Assembly: GCF_900113125.1 (NCBI RefSeq)
Contig: NZ_FOOG01000003.1
Span: forward strand, 127,388-191,387
Direction of reading: 5' to 3'
DNA length: 64,000 nt
From: Halobacillus alkaliphilus
Lineage (GTDB): Bacteria; Bacillota; Bacilli; Bacillales; Halobacillaceae
Part shown: positions 63,178 to 64,000 of the stretch, in pieces
Position numbering within the stretch: position 1 is the stretch's first letter
Layout of the letters: the number at the start of each line of letters is the position of its first letter
Notes under the pieces: model-generated
What the model saw: only the letters and a program-made list of their open reading frames with translations
Database searches by the model: none
What the model was told of the DNA's origin: nothing
Program-made: the position numbers and the translations under genes

Positions 63178-63744
63178 GGCTTTGTTATAGTTTATTGTTG
63201 ATTTTTCATAAGAGGCTTATTACGCAATAGGGCCGGATAGTTGAAGACTCAGTTTCGAGATAAATTGGGTCCGTTACGCTATGAGGAAGGGGCTGGTGGG
63301 GAAATAACGGACGCTTTTATAAGAGAGAATGCTATCCTTCTTAATAAGTCCTAAATACTTTTATGACAAGCTAATTCACATCGTTATAGCATGAAAATAG
63401 CCTTATGAACATTTGCTTTTTTCTCATAAACCAGTCGATGTCTTAAGTGGTTTCGAGCATCTGATTCGGCCAGGTCCGGAGGGGGACGATGAAGACTCCT
63501 GCGGGATGAACATGATCGGTGAGATCCCGATCCCGCAGGGCTACAAAGCCCGAGGAAGCTCACCTCAGAAGAGGTTCGACTAAGAACACCACGTCGTGTG
63601 GCAACGTCGAACGACCCTGCGTCTTGCAGGGCCGGAAAGCGAAATCGTCCCCCGGAGGACCTTCCGCTCTACAAATATCTCGACATCAAGTCTTCAACAA
63701 AAGGGAGCTTTTCTGTAATATCAACACGGAAGTTTAACAGAGAC
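63178..63744. repeat. Dispersed inverted-repeat element, copy C (567 bases)
   Basis: This is the longest copy. The left end starts GGCTTTGTTATAG...TGTTGATTTTTCA and the right end ends TCAACACGG...TTTAACAGAGAC, its approximate inverse. Nested pairs: TTGAAGACTCAGTTTCGAGATA (63241) with TATCTCGACATCAAGTCTTCAA; GTCCGGAGGGGGACGAT with ATCGTCCCCCGGAGGAC; CTGCGGGAT with ATCCCGCAG. The right part (CAGGGCCGGAAAGCGAAATCG, GAGGACCTTCCGCT) is shared with copy A. A 72-codon open frame inside does not look like a protein. Confidence 0.7.
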
Positions 63745-64000
63745 ATTCATGCTAATTTTTTCGCACCATGACATATGAAAATGGTTTCCTAACGGGTATT
63801 AGAAGAGTACAGTCAGCGACTTCTACCAAAGGTCGAGATGGCGTGATGTCTTAGAACTCGTAACAGAGACGGGTCTTCGGAAGCAAGTGTACCATGGATT
63901 GTCGCTCTCCTCGGAGAAGCACGTAGGGTAGATTACACGTAACGTTTCCGAATGGAGTGGCTGGCTGCAATTTTCCAAAAGGAGGCGGCCCCTTATGCAC
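63745..64000. other. Unassigned right end of window
   Basis: No gene is recognised. An AAAAGGAGG site at about 63977-63985 is followed by an ATG at 63996, where a plus-strand gene could begin beyond the window. The preceding stretch (63800-63960) has no long open frame in the plus direction. Confidence 0.35.

Noticed and set aside
63519..63737. 72-codon open frame on the plus strand
   Set aside because: It is inside the hairpin-rich repeat copy C and its sequence follows the inverted repeats, not a protein pattern.

Overview
The window looks like a chromosomal backbone segment of a moderately AT-rich, endospore-forming Bacillaceae (Firmicutes). A halophile or halotolerant genus such as Halobacillus would fit, but that is inference. 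From spoIVA to yqkF the gene order closely follows the Bacillus subtilis chromosome: spoIVA-yphF-yphE-gpsA-der-yphB-yphA-fni-rpsA-cmk-ypfA-ypeB-sleB-prsW-ypdA-gudB-mecB-ypbG-ypbD-recQ-ypbB-fer-sigX/rsiX-resEDCBA-rluB-spmBA-dacB-scpBA-ypuF-ribT-ppiB-lysA-spoVA-spoIIA/sigF-dacF-pdp-punA-deoB-xerD-yqzK-fur-spoIIM-nudF-yqkF. Nearly all genes are on the minus strand. The plus-strand exceptions are cotJABC, fer, ypuF and the aldo/keto reductase. I saw no rRNA or tRNA genes, CRISPR arrays, prophage or intact insertion sequences.

Layout. 1-7.9 kb: spore-coat basement protein SpoIVA, small sporulation proteins, gpsA, the GTPase Der and the YIEGIA membrane protein pair. 7.9-12.3 kb: isoprenoid isomerase, S1-like protein, acyltransferase, CMP kinase and a PilZ c-di-GMP receptor. 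12.4-16.6 kb: germination pair YpeB/SleB, PrsW and asparaginase. 16.7-22.7 kb: YpdA, glutamate dehydrogenase, Ddl, MecB, a CarH/LitR-type B12-dependent MerR regulator and YpbG. 22.8-28.5 kb: a CBS protein, the cotJ operon, a frameshifted ypbD, recQ, ypbB and ferredoxin. 28.5-32.8 kb: an XRE regulator, SigX/RsiX, then a B12-riboswitch-controlled ECF transporter S component with a DUF4430 lipoprotein. 32.8-38.8 kb: res genes for respiration control and cytochrome c maturation. 38.9-47.2 kb: rluB, spore maturation genes, dacB, scpAB, ypuF, ribT, ppiB and lysA. 47.3-54.6 kb: spoVA operon (no spoVAEA seen), the spoIIA/sigF operon and dacF. 54.7-63.2 kb: a decayed HIT gene, the nucleoside catabolism operon, xerD, fur, spoIIM, nudF and an aldo/keto reductase.

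How the parts connect. A large share of the window is sporulation: commitment (SpoIIAA/AB/SigF), engulfment (SpoIIM), coat and cortex (SpoIVA, CotJ, SpmA/B, DacB, DacF) and germination (SpoVA, YpeB/SleB). Putative promoters for sigma-E, -G, -H, -X and -A could be read at spoIVA, spoVAA, spoIIAA, sigX and fur. Two B12-linked items lie about 10 kb apart: the CarH-like regulator, which should use adenosylcobalamin as chromophore, and the riboswitch-controlled uptake genes.

The least explained feature is a dispersed noncoding repeat with terminal inverted repeats and nested hairpins. Two full-length copies (about 31.0-31.4 and 63.2-63.7 kb) and one half copy (about 42.1-42.2 kb) all sit between genes. 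Two broken genes, ypbD and a HIT-family gene, can be read through clear frameshifts.
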